A stretch of DNA of 64,000 nucleotides from DAOTWP01 sp034435675. GTDB taxonomy: Bacteria; Chloroflexota; Anaerolineae; Aggregatilineales; Phototrophicaceae. The stretch lies in the NCBI GenBank assembly GCA_034435675.1, contig DAOTWP010000035.1:5792-69791 (forward strand), in the 5' to 3' direction. Numbering within the stretch: the stretch's first letter is position 1; every line of letters starts with the position of its first letter. The notes beneath the pieces were generated by a model. The model searched no databases. It was not told the origin of the DNA and saw nothing but the letters and a program-made list of their open reading frames with translations. Made by a program: the position numbers and the translations under genes. Positions 26,473-35,156 of this stretch are shown in pieces.

Positions 26473-27201
26473 ATGACTGACTCTCGCAGCAGTATTCTCA
26501 GCAAATTGCGCAGCGCCCGCCGTCCTTTTCGGGATGCCGCGCCGCGTCCGGAAATGCACGCCTATCAGCCCGTGACCGTTATTGAGGATACAACCACGGC
26601 AGGGCTGCTGGAGCGCTTCAGGAGCGAAGTCGAGGCGCTGCACGGCTGTGTGCATGTGGTCAGCGGGCACGAAGAAGCACGGGAACAGGTGATGGCGCTG
26701 CTGCGGCAGTATCAGGCGACCAGCGTGCTGGCGTGGCACTTTACACATATCCCCGTTGACCGGCTGCATGTGACCATTCGCACGGCGGACATCGAGGTGT
26801 TGTATCCTGAAACGACTGACGACTCAGCGCGGGCAGAGGCGCTGGAACGCTTCAAACAGGTACCTGTAGGCATCACTGGTGCGGATGCTGCGATTGCCAC
26901 CACCGGAACGCTGGTGGTCAGCTCGGGGCACGGTAAAGCGCGACTGCCTACCGTGCTGCCGCCGGTGCATATCGCCATCATCAACGAAACGCAGATTCTG
27001 GCACGGCTGGAAGATTGGGTGGCGGCAGAGCGGGCGAACGGGATGAACACCGTGCTGAACAGCGCGAATGTCTGCTTCATTTCTGGTCCCAGCCGCACCG
27101 CCGACATTGAAAAAATCCTCGTGCTGGGGGTGCACGGACCGCGCAACCTGCATGTCATCGTTAAACAGGTACGCGCCGGGCGCCCCTCAAAAGGCTCCTG
27201 A
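26473..27201 (+). CDS. LUD-domain protein (LutC/YkgG family)
   Basis: Member of the family of the L-lactate oxidation complex subunit LutC. The core is visible from about residue 85 onward: VGITGADAAIATTGTLVVSS, then LPPVHIAIINETQI and the closing FISGPSRTADIEKILVLGVHGP. No LutA or LutB gene is nearby, so the role in lactate use is uncertain and it may work alone. The ATG at 26473 follows AGGGGGT by six bases. A TATAAT at 26387-26392 is the probable -10 element. Confidence 0.88.
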   Translation: MTDSRSSILSKLRSARRPFRDAAPRPEMHAYQPVTVIEDTTTAGLLERFRSEVEALHGCVHVVSGHEEAREQVMALLRQYQATSVLAWHFTHIPVDRLHVTIRTADIEVLYPETTDDSARAEALERFKQVPVGITGADAAIATTGTLVVSSGHGKARLPTVLPPVHIAIINETQILARLEDWVAAERANGMNTVLNSANVCFISGPSRTADIEKILVLGVHGPRNLHVIVKQVRAGRPSKGS

Positions 27202-27349
27202 AGCGCTGTGAAGGTTGTAAAATTTGGGGGAATCTTAACTAAACCCACTTTTGCTAATGATCTGATTTGCGCTAGTATAGTAGAAAGCATAAGCGCGCAG
27301 CCGCTCGCCACAGGTTGTGCATAGCGCAGGAATTTCAGAGGGTTACCCG

Positions 27350-27631
27350 ATGGTATACAGCAGTGAGGTGACGCTTTCACCGGCGTCCATTGCGCAAGGT
27401 TACGTTGACCTGTACGAGCGCATTTACAGCCGCTCGCCGCAGGTGGTTTATATGGGAAATTCCTGGTATCGCATCAATGGCGAACTGATTCACCGCAGTG
27501 TGCTGCTGACCGAGATTGACCGCCTGCGTGACCTCAATGCCGACCAATTCCCCATGCTTGCCGAGCGGACAACGCCCAGCAGGAAAAGTGTTGTGCAGCG
27601 CATGATCGAAAAACTGCGTGGTATGCAGTAA
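27350..27631 (+). CDS. Small conserved-looking protein of unknown function
   Basis: I do not recognise a family. The 93-residue product has no signal or membrane segment. It reads as a compact soluble protein with aromatic-rich strands (LYERIYSRSPQVVYMGNSWY) and a helical, basic C-terminus ending RMIEKLRGMQ. The ATG at 27350 has AGAGGG ten bases upstream. The spacer before it contains TTGCTA and TAGTAT 16 bases apart, a possible promoter. Codon use matches its neighbours, so it is probably real. Confidence 0.65.
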   Translation: MVYSSEVTLSPASIAQGYVDLYERIYSRSPQVVYMGNSWYRINGELIHRSVLLTEIDRLRDLNADQFPMLAERTTPSRKSVVQRMIEKLRGMQ

Positions 27632-27660
27632 CTTGCTCAGCGAGAATGGTTACCTGCGCC

Positions 27661-28110
27661 TCAGTGCTGCTCCTCATGGCAGTTGACATGTGCCCTTAGC
27701 GCCCTTAACAGCCCCGGCAGGTCGCTCAAGTGGGCGGCATGAACCGCCAGCACCAGACTGGATTCTGTATCCCAGACTGTCAGAACAGCGCCTTCCGGAT
27801 GATGCCGCAGTGCCCAACTGCGCAGCACGGCATATGGGTAATAACGGGGTAGATGAACCCGCGCGAAAATGCCCGCAGGCAGCACGTCAATGCCTTCGCG
27901 CCAGACGTAGCGCACGGGTATCACCAGCAGCGCCAGCGGCAGCAGCAGGCGCAAATCCAGCAGGGCGGGCGACCAGCCGCGTGCCAACAGCAGCGCCCCT
28001 AAAACAATGCCCGCGGGCGCGCCCCACAGCAGCGCCAGCAGCAGGCGATAGGGCGCAGGCAGCCGGTGGCGACTGAGTACACGTCGGTCAGCGGGCGGCG
28101 GGACGAACAA
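27661..28110 (-). CDS. Small membrane-anchored protein of unknown function
   Basis: The product has two membrane helices (about residues 20-44 and 52-66) followed by a soluble ~80-residue domain (YVWREGIDVLPAGIFARVHL), reminiscent of PH-like bacterial membrane-associated domains. It overlaps the upstream gene by 23 bp, implying co-translation. No catalytic motif is visible. The C-terminus is His/Glu-rich (CHEEQH). Confidence 0.68.
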   Translation of the reverse strand: MFVPPPADRRVLSRHRLPAPYRLLLALLWGAPAGIVLGALLLARGWSPALLDLRLLLPLALLVIPVRYVWREGIDVLPAGIFARVHLPRYYPYAVLRSWALRHHPEGAVLTVWDTESSLVLAVHAAHLSDLPGLLRALRAHVNCHEEQH

Positions 28111-28918
28111 CGGGAACCTGCACCTTGATGTTGAAGCGGTCAGGCTGGTGATGGCGGATCGTGGTGGTTGCCAGCTCCATCAAGCCGCCCAGATTGTCCA
28201 CAGCGCCGAGCCGGTAGCGTTTGAACGGCTTGAATACCCCTTTGGCGTTCTTGCGGTAGATCAGCAGCCGCCGCCCGTGCAGCTTCACGTCCACATTTTC
28301 CCAGCCAATCGACTGCGAACCGACACCCAGCCCATTGGCATAGACGGTCAGGCTGCGATGCAGCTTAATCGCGGCGGTGTCGTCCTCGCGCAGCGCGCGC
28401 GCCATCTGCGTGCCGGTAGAGCGTGCTGCAAACCGCCGCACGGCTTTCCCGAAGCGCCGCAGATCGCCATACAGCCCATCCACACGGAAAACCTTGCCAT
28501 CCTGCATGCGCAGGGTGTACCTGCCCCATTGCAGCAGCACACGCTTGCGCAGGTAGATGCCGCTGCCGCCTTCGCGGAATGCTGCCAGCTTTGCCCAACT
28601 GTACTTGTGCTGAGTTTTACCCTGCTGCCACATAAAACCCCGGTCAAAAAAGCGCAGTTCTTCGCTTTTGCGGCGCAGCGCCCGCCACAGATTCAGCAGT
28701 GCGCGTAGGGCAAAGAGCAGGCAGACCAGCGCCGCCGTGATTTGACCGATGGTCAGCAGCGTGCGATTCTGTGCCAGTTCCGGGCGTCCCGCCGCCAGCG
28801 CCAGCGCGCCGATCCCGGCGAGAGCCGCCAGCGCCGCCAGCAGAGACCACAAAAAGCGGCGCACAAACAATTTGCGTTTAATGCTTGCTGAAAAAATGAG
28901 TTTCGGTTGTTCTAGCAT
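28088..28918 (-). CDS. Two-helix membrane protein with PH-like cytoplasmic domain
   Basis: Two membrane helices (~22-45 and 55-72) follow a short basic N-terminus. The rest is a beta-rich basic domain (RFFDRGFMWQQGKTQHKYSW; IYLRKRVLLQWGRYTLRM; WENVDVKLHGRRLLIYRK), resembling the PH-like domains of uncharacterised bacterial membrane proteins. No enzyme motif is seen. AAGGAAC nine bases before the ATG at 28918 supports the start. It forms a two-gene operon with the downstream small membrane protein. Confidence 0.72.
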   Translation of the reverse strand: MLEQPKLIFSASIKRKLFVRRFLWSLLAALAALAGIGALALAAGRPELAQNRTLLTIGQITAALVCLLFALRALLNLWRALRRKSEELRFFDRGFMWQQGKTQHKYSWAKLAAFREGGSGIYLRKRVLLQWGRYTLRMQDGKVFRVDGLYGDLRRFGKAVRRFAARSTGTQMARALREDDTAAIKLHRSLTVYANGLGVGSQSIGWENVDVKLHGRRLLIYRKNAKGVFKPFKRYRLGAVDNLGGLMELATTTIRHHQPDRFNIKVQVPVVRPAAR

Positions 28919-28940
28919 ATGAGTCGTTCCTTATGCCTTC

Positions 28941-28968
28941 AGCATAGCATTTTTTGTCCCGCGTGCAA
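28941..28968 (-). promoter_or_regulatory. Candidate promoter for the PH-like membrane protein pair
   Basis: On the minus strand: TTGCAC (28968-28963), a 16-base spacer, TATGCT (28946-28941). The ATG follows at 28918. Confidence 0.45.
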
Positions 28969-29091
28969 TACAGGGAGGGCGTGCCGGATACTGCGCTGTC
29001 TACGCCAAAAGACCTAAATTTCCGCAAGTGCGATCCGCCGCTTGCGTGATAGGACTAAAGTCCTGATTGCCCTCCGGCACAATCAGTCGTA

Positions 29092-29145
29092 TCGTAAGAT
29101 CATGATGTTACGAAACGTAGTATTGCTGATCGTGATATAACGATC
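29092..29145. other. Two adjacent hairpins upstream of the degenerate receiver gene
   Basis: TCGTAA/TTACGA (29092-29097 with 29108-29113) and GATCGT/ACGATC (29128-29133 with 29140-29145) lie 29-83 bp before the ATG at 29175. They could be a folded leader or operators. A further CGCAAG/CTTGCG pair lies near 29034-29046. Confidence 0.35.
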
Positions 29146-29174
29146 GCAAGCCTACTGAGCGCGGGAGGCTCACT

Positions 29175-29531
29175 ATGACACCGCAAATCCTGATTGTTGG
29201 CTTGTCAGAATACCACCGGATTGATTATGCTGCCGCGCTGGCACAGCATGGCTACAGCACCACGCTGGCACGCAGCATTGTCGAGGCATGCAGGCTGCTC
29301 AGCGCGGGGCTGGAACCCGCCGCAGTAATTGTCAACACGCAGGAACTCGGTCCTGATGTCGTCGGTTTTGTTCAGGCGGTGCGCGGCAGTATGACGCTCC
29401 CGGTGATCGTGATTGGCAGCAGCAGCGCCGAAAAAGCAGTCGCGCAGTCTGCCGGCGCCGATTTGTTCCTGTTTCGCCCGCTGCCGTTGGAACACCTGGT
29501 GAACGGTGTGCAGATGGCAGTGCCTGCCTGA
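29175..29531 (+). CDS. Stand-alone degenerate receiver domain
   Basis: A single CheY-like domain of 118 residues. The alternating fold is clear (ILIVGLSEYHRIDYAAALAQ; PAAVIVNTQELG; PVIVIGSSSAEKAVA; LFLFRPLPLEHLV). The acceptor Asp position is Asn (VIVNTQ) and the conserved Lys is Arg (FRPLP), so it is probably not phosphorylated. The receiver at 1760-2950 also lost both residues. GGGAGG eight bases before the ATG gives a firm start. The histidine kinase 6 kb away is not an obvious partner. Confidence 0.82.
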   Translation: MTPQILIVGLSEYHRIDYAAALAQHGYSTTLARSIVEACRLLSAGLEPAAVIVNTQELGPDVVGFVQAVRGSMTLPVIVIGSSSAEKAVAQSAGADLFLFRPLPLEHLVNGVQMAVPA

Positions 29532-29555
29532 TGAAGCGGCACGATAAAACCAGAT

Positions 29556-29638
29556 GCCTGCCACGAAACGTTATGTATCGGGCAGGCACTTTCCGGCACG
29601 ATAGATTTGTAGCAGGCGCTTCGATATCTAACGAAGCG
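29556..29638. other. Two hairpins between receiver gene and FAD oxidoreductase
   Basis: GCCTGCC/GGCAGGC (29556-29562 with 29581-29587) may end the receiver transcript, although no T-run follows. CGCTTCG/CGAAGCG (29617-29623 with 29632-29638) lies 30 bp before the next ATG. Confidence 0.35.
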
Positions 29639-29667
29639 ATCTATGTGGAGAGATACGAGGGGCGACT

Positions 29668-31077
29668 ATGATTCAGCAGCACGAACACGCCGTTGTGATC
29701 GGCGGCAGCATGGCAGGGTTGATGGCAGCGCGCGTCCTGAGCGAGCATTTTAACCGCGTGACGGTGATTGAACGCGATGTCCTGCCGGAAGCGCCGGAAT
29801 TTCGCGCCGGGGTGCCCCAGGGGCGTCATCTGCATGCCCTGCTGGCACAGGGACAGCGAATCATGACACAGCTTTTCCCCGGTTTGGAACAGGATTTTGC
29901 CGAGCTGGGCGCGCCGCTGATGCGCTGGGGGCTGGACACGGCTACGTTCAGCACGGCGGGGTGGGTGCCGCGCTTTGACAGCGGCATTCAGAGCAATGTC
30001 GTCACGCGGGTAGCGCTGGAATACCATGTGCGCCGCCGCCTGATGCAGCAGCACAACGTGCATATTCTGGCACAAACGGATGTACGCGAACTGCTGACTG
30101 ATGCCGCCCGCCGCAGAGTTACCGGCGTGCGCATTCAGTCACGCCAGAATCGTGAAGTTGAAGACTTTAGCGCCGATTTTGTAGTGGATGTCAGTGGGCG
30201 CAATGGTCACACGCTGGACTGGCTGGCGGCAATCGGTTACGCCGCGCCGCAAGAAACGCTCGTCAACGCGCACGTGGGCTATGCGACCCGCTGGTACAAA
30301 CGCCCGGCAGGCTATGACTGGGTGACGCTGCTGGTGCAGGCACGCCCGGCGGCGGGGCTGCTGCGCGGTGGCGGGATTATCGCTGTCGAAGGCGACCGCT
30401 GGGTGGTGACCCTGACGGGCGCGAATGGCGATTATCCCCCGACAGATGAGGCAGAGTTCATGGCATTCGCAAAGTCATTGGCGACACCCCTGCTCTATGA
30501 TGCCATCTGCAACGCAGAACCCATCTCGCCGATTTATGGCTTTCGCTACAAGGGCAGCCGCCTGCGCCATTTTGAGCGCACGCCGCTGCCAGAATGTTAT
30601 GTGGTGCTGGGCGATGCTGCCTGTTCGTTCAACCCGATTTACGGGCAGGGCATGACGGCGGCAGCGCTGGAGGCAGTGCAGTTACAGCGGACCCTAAACG
30701 AATTCAGCAGGCACGATCTGGCAGGCGTTGGCAGAGTGTTCCAGCAGCGGTTGGTCAAGGCGATTCGCGGTGCGTGGCTGATGGCGACCGGCGAGGACCT
30801 GCGCTACCCCGGCACAGAGGGCGACCGTCCCGGCATAGTGATGCGCATGACGCAGCGCTACACCGACCTGATGGCGAATGCCATGCCCTATGATACGCAC
30901 GTCTCGCTCGCCTTTATGCAGGCAATGAACCTGACGGTGAGTCCGATTACCTTGATGCGCCCGGCGATTATGGTGCGGGTGTTGTGGCACAGCCTGCGCC
31001 ACCGCAGCAGCGCACAGCCGACCAGCACAGCGACCGATACGCGCCGTGCCACTCACCAGTTTCCCAGTGCTGGCTGA
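29668..31077 (+). CDS. FAD-dependent oxidoreductase/monooxygenase (geranylgeranyl reductase-like)
   Basis: Flavoprotein of the PHBH/geranylgeranyl-reductase fold. The dinucleotide site is VIGGSMAGLMAARVL, followed by the FAD-ribose Glu in VIERD. The second FAD motif, VVLGDAACSFNPIYGQGMTA, matches flavin monooxygenases. The middle substrate domain carries no membrane segment. The product has 469 residues. GAGGGGCG upstream of the ATG is an acceptable ribosome site. No biosynthetic cluster surrounds it, so the substrate (hydroxylated aromatic or isoprenoid) is unknown. A clear terminator follows. Confidence 0.87.
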   Translation: MIQQHEHAVVIGGSMAGLMAARVLSEHFNRVTVIERDVLPEAPEFRAGVPQGRHLHALLAQGQRIMTQLFPGLEQDFAELGAPLMRWGLDTATFSTAGWVPRFDSGIQSNVVTRVALEYHVRRRLMQQHNVHILAQTDVRELLTDAARRRVTGVRIQSRQNREVEDFSADFVVDVSGRNGHTLDWLAAIGYAAPQETLVNAHVGYATRWYKRPAGYDWVTLLVQARPAAGLLRGGGIIAVEGDRWVVTLTGANGDYPPTDEAEFMAFAKSLATPLLYDAICNAEPISPIYGFRYKGSRLRHFERTPLPECYVVLGDAACSFNPIYGQGMTAAALEAVQLQRTLNEFSRHDLAGVGRVFQQRLVKAIRGAWLMATGEDLRYPGTEGDRPGIVMRMTQRYTDLMANAMPYDTHVSLAFMQAMNLTVSPITLMRPAIMVRVLWHSLRHRSSAQPTSTATDTRRATHQFPSAG

Positions 31078-31102
31078 GCATTCCAGAAATGACCCTAAAC
31101 TC

Positions 31103-31146
31103 ACAAAGGACACAATGAATTGATGCTTTGTGTCCTTTGTTTTTTG
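31103..31146 (+). terminator. Rho-independent terminator
   Basis: Perfect 13-bp stem (31103-31115 with 31128-31140), a 12-base loop and a T-run (31140-31145), 26 bp after the FAD oxidoreductase stop codon. Confidence 0.9.
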
Positions 31147-31203
31147 CAGCGCTCATGATTGAGTCGAATACAGGTCAGCATTGCAATCGCGGAGGCAGTG
31201 ACG

Positions 31204-32400
31204 ATGACAACCCCTCTTGACACCAACGCACTGATGGCACACGTAAAAGCACTGGCAGATGACATTGGACCGCGCCCGGCAGGACACCCGGCAGAAGAAC
31301 TGGCGCGCGCCTATCTGCGCAAACGACTGGCGGAAGCGGGCATTGAGCAGGTTGAAACGCTTTCTTTCGATACATGGGATACATGGGGGTGGGTGGTGAT
31401 TCCCGGCGTTGCAATTGCGCTGGCAGGCAATCTGCTGGCGACGGGCGGCGGGCGTTTGCGCGTGCTGCTCGGCGCGGCGCTGGCGGCGTTTGGCGCGGCG
31501 GAGAATCAGCGCGGCACAACATCGCAGCCGCAGATACTGCAACAGTGGTATCGCAAGTATCCTGGCGGCACGCTGCTGGCGCGCATCGCTCCCACAGGCG
31601 AAATCCGGCACAGGGTCGTGATTATCGGGCATACGGACAGTAACAAACACCGGCAGACGTTTTCACCGGTGCAGAAGCGTTTGCTGCTGCCTGCGGCGGT
31701 GCTGATGCAGGCTGGCGCGGCAGGCAACGCGGCGGCGCTGCTGGCGGAAGGGCTGACCGCCGGGCGGCTGCGGCGGCTGGCGCACAAGCTGCGTATTGCA
31801 ACGGCTGGTCTGCTGGGTGTTGCGCTTGCCACGCTGCTCTACGACGAACGGGCGGGCTATGTGGATGGCGCGAACGATAACGCCAGCGCGGTTGCCTGCA
31901 CGCTGGGGCTAGGGCTGCATGTCAAACAGGCTCCGCTGGAACACACGGAAGTGTGGCTGGCGTTTACCGGGTCGGAAGAAGTGGGCCTGCTGGGGACGCA
32001 TGCCCTGCTGGATCGCTATGGCGCGGAATTGCGCGACGCCTGGTTCATTGATCTGGAAATGGTCGCCGCGCCGCATGTGGTTTATGTCACGCAGCACAGC
32101 GGCTTTACCGGCTTGGACAGCTACACGCCGGACGACGAAAGCCTGGCGCTGGCAGCAGAAACCGCGCGCAAGCATCCGCCCCTCAGTGTGCAGGGGCGCG
32201 CGCTGGTTATCAATGAAGAAGTTCGCGCGCTGCGTAACCGAGGCTACCGGGGCATCTGCATTGCCGGGCATGCTGAGGACGGTTGGCTGCTAAACTGGCA
32301 TCAGTACAGCGACAACAGCCGCAGCCTGGATCCCGCCGGACTCAGCAAAGCCGCGCAGTTTATCCGCGCGATACTTGACGAACTGGATCAGAAAGCATAG
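31204..32400 (+). CDS. M28-family zinc metallopeptidase with membrane segments
   Basis: Di-zinc peptidase that would release N-terminal residues or process small peptides. Ligands appear in order: GHTDS (His, Asp), GANDNASA (bridging Asp), SEEVGLLG (Glu pair), FIDLEM (Asp) and a late His in NWHQYSD. Hydrophobic stretches at ~60-82 (WVVIPGVAIALAGNLLA) and around the middle insertion suggest membrane association. The ATG at 31204 follows GGAGG at good distance; the earlier in-frame start at 31159 is less supported. The SDR gene begins 9 bp after its stop and the hydrolase gene follows, so the three are one operon. Confidence 0.88.
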   Translation: MTTPLDTNALMAHVKALADDIGPRPAGHPAEELARAYLRKRLAEAGIEQVETLSFDTWDTWGWVVIPGVAIALAGNLLATGGGRLRVLLGAALAAFGAAENQRGTTSQPQILQQWYRKYPGGTLLARIAPTGEIRHRVVIIGHTDSNKHRQTFSPVQKRLLLPAAVLMQAGAAGNAAALLAEGLTAGRLRRLAHKLRIATAGLLGVALATLLYDERAGYVDGANDNASAVACTLGLGLHVKQAPLEHTEVWLAFTGSEEVGLLGTHALLDRYGAELRDAWFIDLEMVAAPHVVYVTQHSGFTGLDSYTPDDESLALAAETARKHPPLSVQGRALVINEEVRALRNRGYRGICIAGHAEDGWLLNWHQYSDNSRSLDPAGLSKAAQFIRAILDELDQKA

Positions 32401-32409
32401 CAGACAACG

Positions 32410-33330
32410 ATGATGAAACAACTGATAACGCTTGCGGGGCTGGTGGGCGCGGGGGCGCTGCTGCTGCGCCGCCCTGCCCCGGTTGATCTGCGCGGCAAAG
32501 TGGTCGTGATTACGGGCGCATCGGCGGGCATCGGCAGAGCGTCTGCACATGCTTTCGCGGCGCAGGGCGCGCGCGTGGTGCTGGTTGCGCGGCGGGAAGC
32601 GCTGCTTCACGCCGTGTGCGACGAACTCGCGCAGTATGGCGTGGAGGTGCTGGTCTGCCCGGCGGATGTCACAGATGATGCCCAGACGCAGACTGTCGCC
32701 GATGCCGCATTGCGCGCTTTTGGGCGGATTGATGTGCTGGTCAACAATGCGGGCTTGTCTATGGGCGGACCGTTTGTTGAACACGACCCGGCAGCGATGC
32801 GCCGCCTGATTGAGGTCAACTATTACGGCGCGGTGCGCATGGCGCAGGTCGTGCTGCCGGTCATGCTGGCACAGCGCAGTGGGCAGATTATCAACGTTGC
32901 CAGCATCGCCGGGCTGCTCCTGTCGCCGGGGCAAACCGTTTATGCAGGGGTCAAAGCCGGACTAATCGGCTTTAGCGATGCACTGCGCGGTGAGGTTGAA
33001 CATCAGGGGGTGCGGGTGTCGCTGGTGCTGCCCGGCTGGACCTACAGCCAGATGACCTCGAACCTGAATGACTCCGAGATGCGCGCTGCATGGGTCATCA
33101 ATCCTTTCACTGGCGGCTACAATGCGCCGGAGGAGGTCTCCGCCGGGATCGTCAGCGCCGTGCGCGGGTCGCGGCTGCGGGTCATCTTTGGCACACCGCT
33201 GATGCGTTTTACCTATGTAATGACAGCGTATCTTAGCCCCTGGTTGCAGCATCTCGGTTATCGGATTACATTCAGGCTATTCGTGGACAAAGCCCGGCTG
33301 ATTGCCGGCATGAAAGAACTGGGGGCTTAA
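32410..33330 (+). CDS. Short-chain dehydrogenase/reductase
   Basis: Classical SDR with an N-terminal hydrophobic anchor (residues 4-20). Cofactor loop TGASAGIGRASA, NNAG, catalytic Ser in NVASIAG and YAGVK. The Arg residues after the second strand (LVARRE) favour NADP(H). The ~50 residues after the core likely add substrate contacts. It sits between the M28 peptidase and an alpha/beta hydrolase, with spacings of 9 and 5 bp. The substrate is probably lipophilic, given the anchor, but is not known. Confidence 0.92.
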   Translation: MMKQLITLAGLVGAGALLLRRPAPVDLRGKVVVITGASAGIGRASAHAFAAQGARVVLVARREALLHAVCDELAQYGVEVLVCPADVTDDAQTQTVADAALRAFGRIDVLVNNAGLSMGGPFVEHDPAAMRRLIEVNYYGAVRMAQVVLPVMLAQRSGQIINVASIAGLLLSPGQTVYAGVKAGLIGFSDALRGEVEHQGVRVSLVLPGWTYSQMTSNLNDSEMRAAWVINPFTGGYNAPEEVSAGIVSAVRGSRLRVIFGTPLMRFTYVMTAYLSPWLQHLGYRITFRLFVDKARLIAGMKELGA

Positions 33331-33335
33331 GCATC

Positions 33336-34196
33336 ATGACCGCTGGCGCAGCAGTACAACCTGCCTATACGACGCAGTTTCGCAGCATTGAGGGGCAGCG
33401 CCTGGCTTACATTACGGCAGGGGATCCCGCCAAGCCGCCGCTGGTTTTTGTGCACGGCTGGTTATCGCACAAGGGGGTGTGGGACAGCACGATTGCGGTC
33501 TATGCCCAGACGCATTTTTGTCTGGCGGTTGATCTGCTGGGGTTTGGTGAAAGCGACAAGCCGCGCGATGGCGATTACAGCATCGCCGCGCAGTCCCGTC
33601 GTGTGCTGGCGCTGGCGGACGCATTGGGGCTGGAGCAGTTTACGTGGTTGGGGCATTCAATGGGTGGACAGATTGGGCTGTTTACCGCGCTGGAACATCC
33701 GCAGCGGTTGAAGCAGTTTGTCAGCGTGGCTGGTGTGGTAGACGCGCAGCTTACGCCCTACCTCAAGCGGTTGTACGGTTTTCCCATCCGCATAGGGGCG
33801 TCTTTCCCGGCGATCTGGTCGTTCACGCGCCTGTTCATGCGTTTTGGGTGGTATCGCCGTATCTATGACCATTCTTCCGTTTATCAACTGCGGGACCCCT
33901 TCCCCTATGACAGCGTTGACCGCCGCATGGGCTTGCAGCGCGGCATCGAAATGCCTGCCTGGCGTGCCTATCAGGCAATTCTCGATTGTGATCTGGGCGA
34001 GCGGGTGCGCGGTTTGCAGGTGCCCACGCTGGTGATTTTTGGCACACGCGATAACACGGTTCCAACCGATTCCGGGCGGCTGCTGGCGGAGCGCGCGCCA
34101 ACAGCGCGGTTGGTGCTGATCCCCGACTGTGGGCACTTTCCATCGCTGGAAGCACCGCAAGCGTATATGCGCGCCCTGCAGGAATTTGTCGTGTAG
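33336..34196 (+). CDS. Alpha/beta hydrolase
   Basis: Serine hydrolase of 286 residues. The oxyanion HGW motif (FVHGWLSHKGVWD), nucleophile elbow GHSMGGQ, acid FGTRDNTVP and catalytic His CGHFPSLE are all present. No signal peptide. It starts 5 bp after the SDR gene, so it is the third gene of that operon. A GC-rich hairpin (34257-34291) lies between it and the convergent DJ-1/PfpI gene. Esterase activity is the default guess. Confidence 0.92.
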   Translation: MTAGAAVQPAYTTQFRSIEGQRLAYITAGDPAKPPLVFVHGWLSHKGVWDSTIAVYAQTHFCLAVDLLGFGESDKPRDGDYSIAAQSRRVLALADALGLEQFTWLGHSMGGQIGLFTALEHPQRLKQFVSVAGVVDAQLTPYLKRLYGFPIRIGASFPAIWSFTRLFMRFGWYRRIYDHSSVYQLRDPFPYDSVDRRMGLQRGIEMPAWRAYQAILDCDLGERVRGLQVPTLVIFGTRDNTVPTDSGRLLAERAPTARLVLIPDCGHFPSLEAPQAYMRALQEFVV

Positions 34197-34256
34197 CCGT
34201 CGCTGTCCCTGTGCAGCGCTGATACGCCGGGGTGACGGCAGGTACGGCTGCCCTAT

Positions 34257-34291
34257 GGGCGGGCTGACCCGCGCTTGCAGCAAGCCCGCCC
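34257..34291. repeat. Intergenic GC-rich hairpin, GGGCG family
   Basis: Perfect nine-base arms (34257-34265 with 34283-34291), placed between convergent genes. Resembles the hairpins at 13954, 36846, 36937 and 41445. Confidence 0.5.
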
Positions 34292-34311
34292 CAACGGAAA
34301 ACACCGTGTTT

Positions 34312-34932
34312 CTAAACCGGGTTGTCTACTTTGCCCGGTGTCCAGAAGTATTCCATCAACTGCGCTGTGTAGACCGCCTGTTCTTCACCCAGCAGGCGGC
34401 TGACCGCGTGCAGCGACATATCAATTCCGGCGGAAATCCCGGCAGAGGTGATGATTTTGCCGTTGTCGGCATAACGCTTGCCGGGGCACAGCGTGGCGGT
34501 CGGTTCCAGTTCTGCCAGCCGTTCATAGCCGGTGTGGTAGGTCGCCGCGTGCAGTCCCTTCAGCAGCCCGGCTTTCGCCAGCAGCCATGCGCCCGTGCAC
34601 ACCGAGAGCAGCAGTTCGACACGCTCGTACTGTGCCCCGATCCAGTCAATTACCGCCGCTTTGTCAAGCTGCTGGCGCACACCCCATCCGCCGGGTATCA
34701 GTGCTACATCCGGCGGCGGGCAGTCATAAATGCTGTGCGCCGGGTTGATGCTCAGCCCATTGCGGGCGCTGACGGGGGCATGCGTCTCCGCGACGGTGTA
34801 GACATTGAATGGGCGCAAATCCGGGTTGTCCTTGCGCCGGGTGACGGCAAAGACTTCAAAAGGTCCACAAAAATCCAGCACTTCCGCATCCTGAAAAATC
34901 AGAATGGCAACGTTCCGTCTGGTGATGTCCAT
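34312..34932 (-). CDS. DJ-1/PfpI family protein (isonitrile hydratase-like)
   Basis: Single DJ-1/PfpI domain of 206 residues. The nucleophile Cys is in SVCTGAWLLA, with the upstream Glu-containing FCGPFEVF and the late ITSAGISAGIDMSLHAVSRL, typical of the isonitrile hydratase/AraC-associated branch. No DNA-binding tail is present. The ATG at 34932 follows AAGAGGA by eight bases; the longer in-frame start at 35091 adds an unconvincing Cys/His-rich leader. The 224 bp upstream hold no other gene. Confidence 0.88.
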   Translation of the reverse strand: MDITRRNVAILIFQDAEVLDFCGPFEVFAVTRRKDNPDLRPFNVYTVAETHAPVSARNGLSINPAHSIYDCPPPDVALIPGGWGVRQQLDKAAVIDWIGAQYERVELLLSVCTGAWLLAKAGLLKGLHAATYHTGYERLAELEPTATLCPGKRYADNGKIITSAGISAGIDMSLHAVSRLLGEEQAVYTAQLMEYFWTPGKVDNPV

Positions 34933-35156
34933 TAGCGTATCCTCTTGTTCAATCCTGTGGCAACTGCCTGCTGAATGTGGCGCGTGATGTGGCTGGCATT
35001 CGCGCAAGCATAGCGCGAACCCGGTATGTGGCGCTATCGGAAACTTGCACAATTGCCCGGACTGCGCGGATTCTGTGACCGCGAGAATCAAAACCTATGC
35101 AATACTAGAGCAGTGCACACCAATTTTTGTATGCCATAAAGAATGGAGCAGACGTT

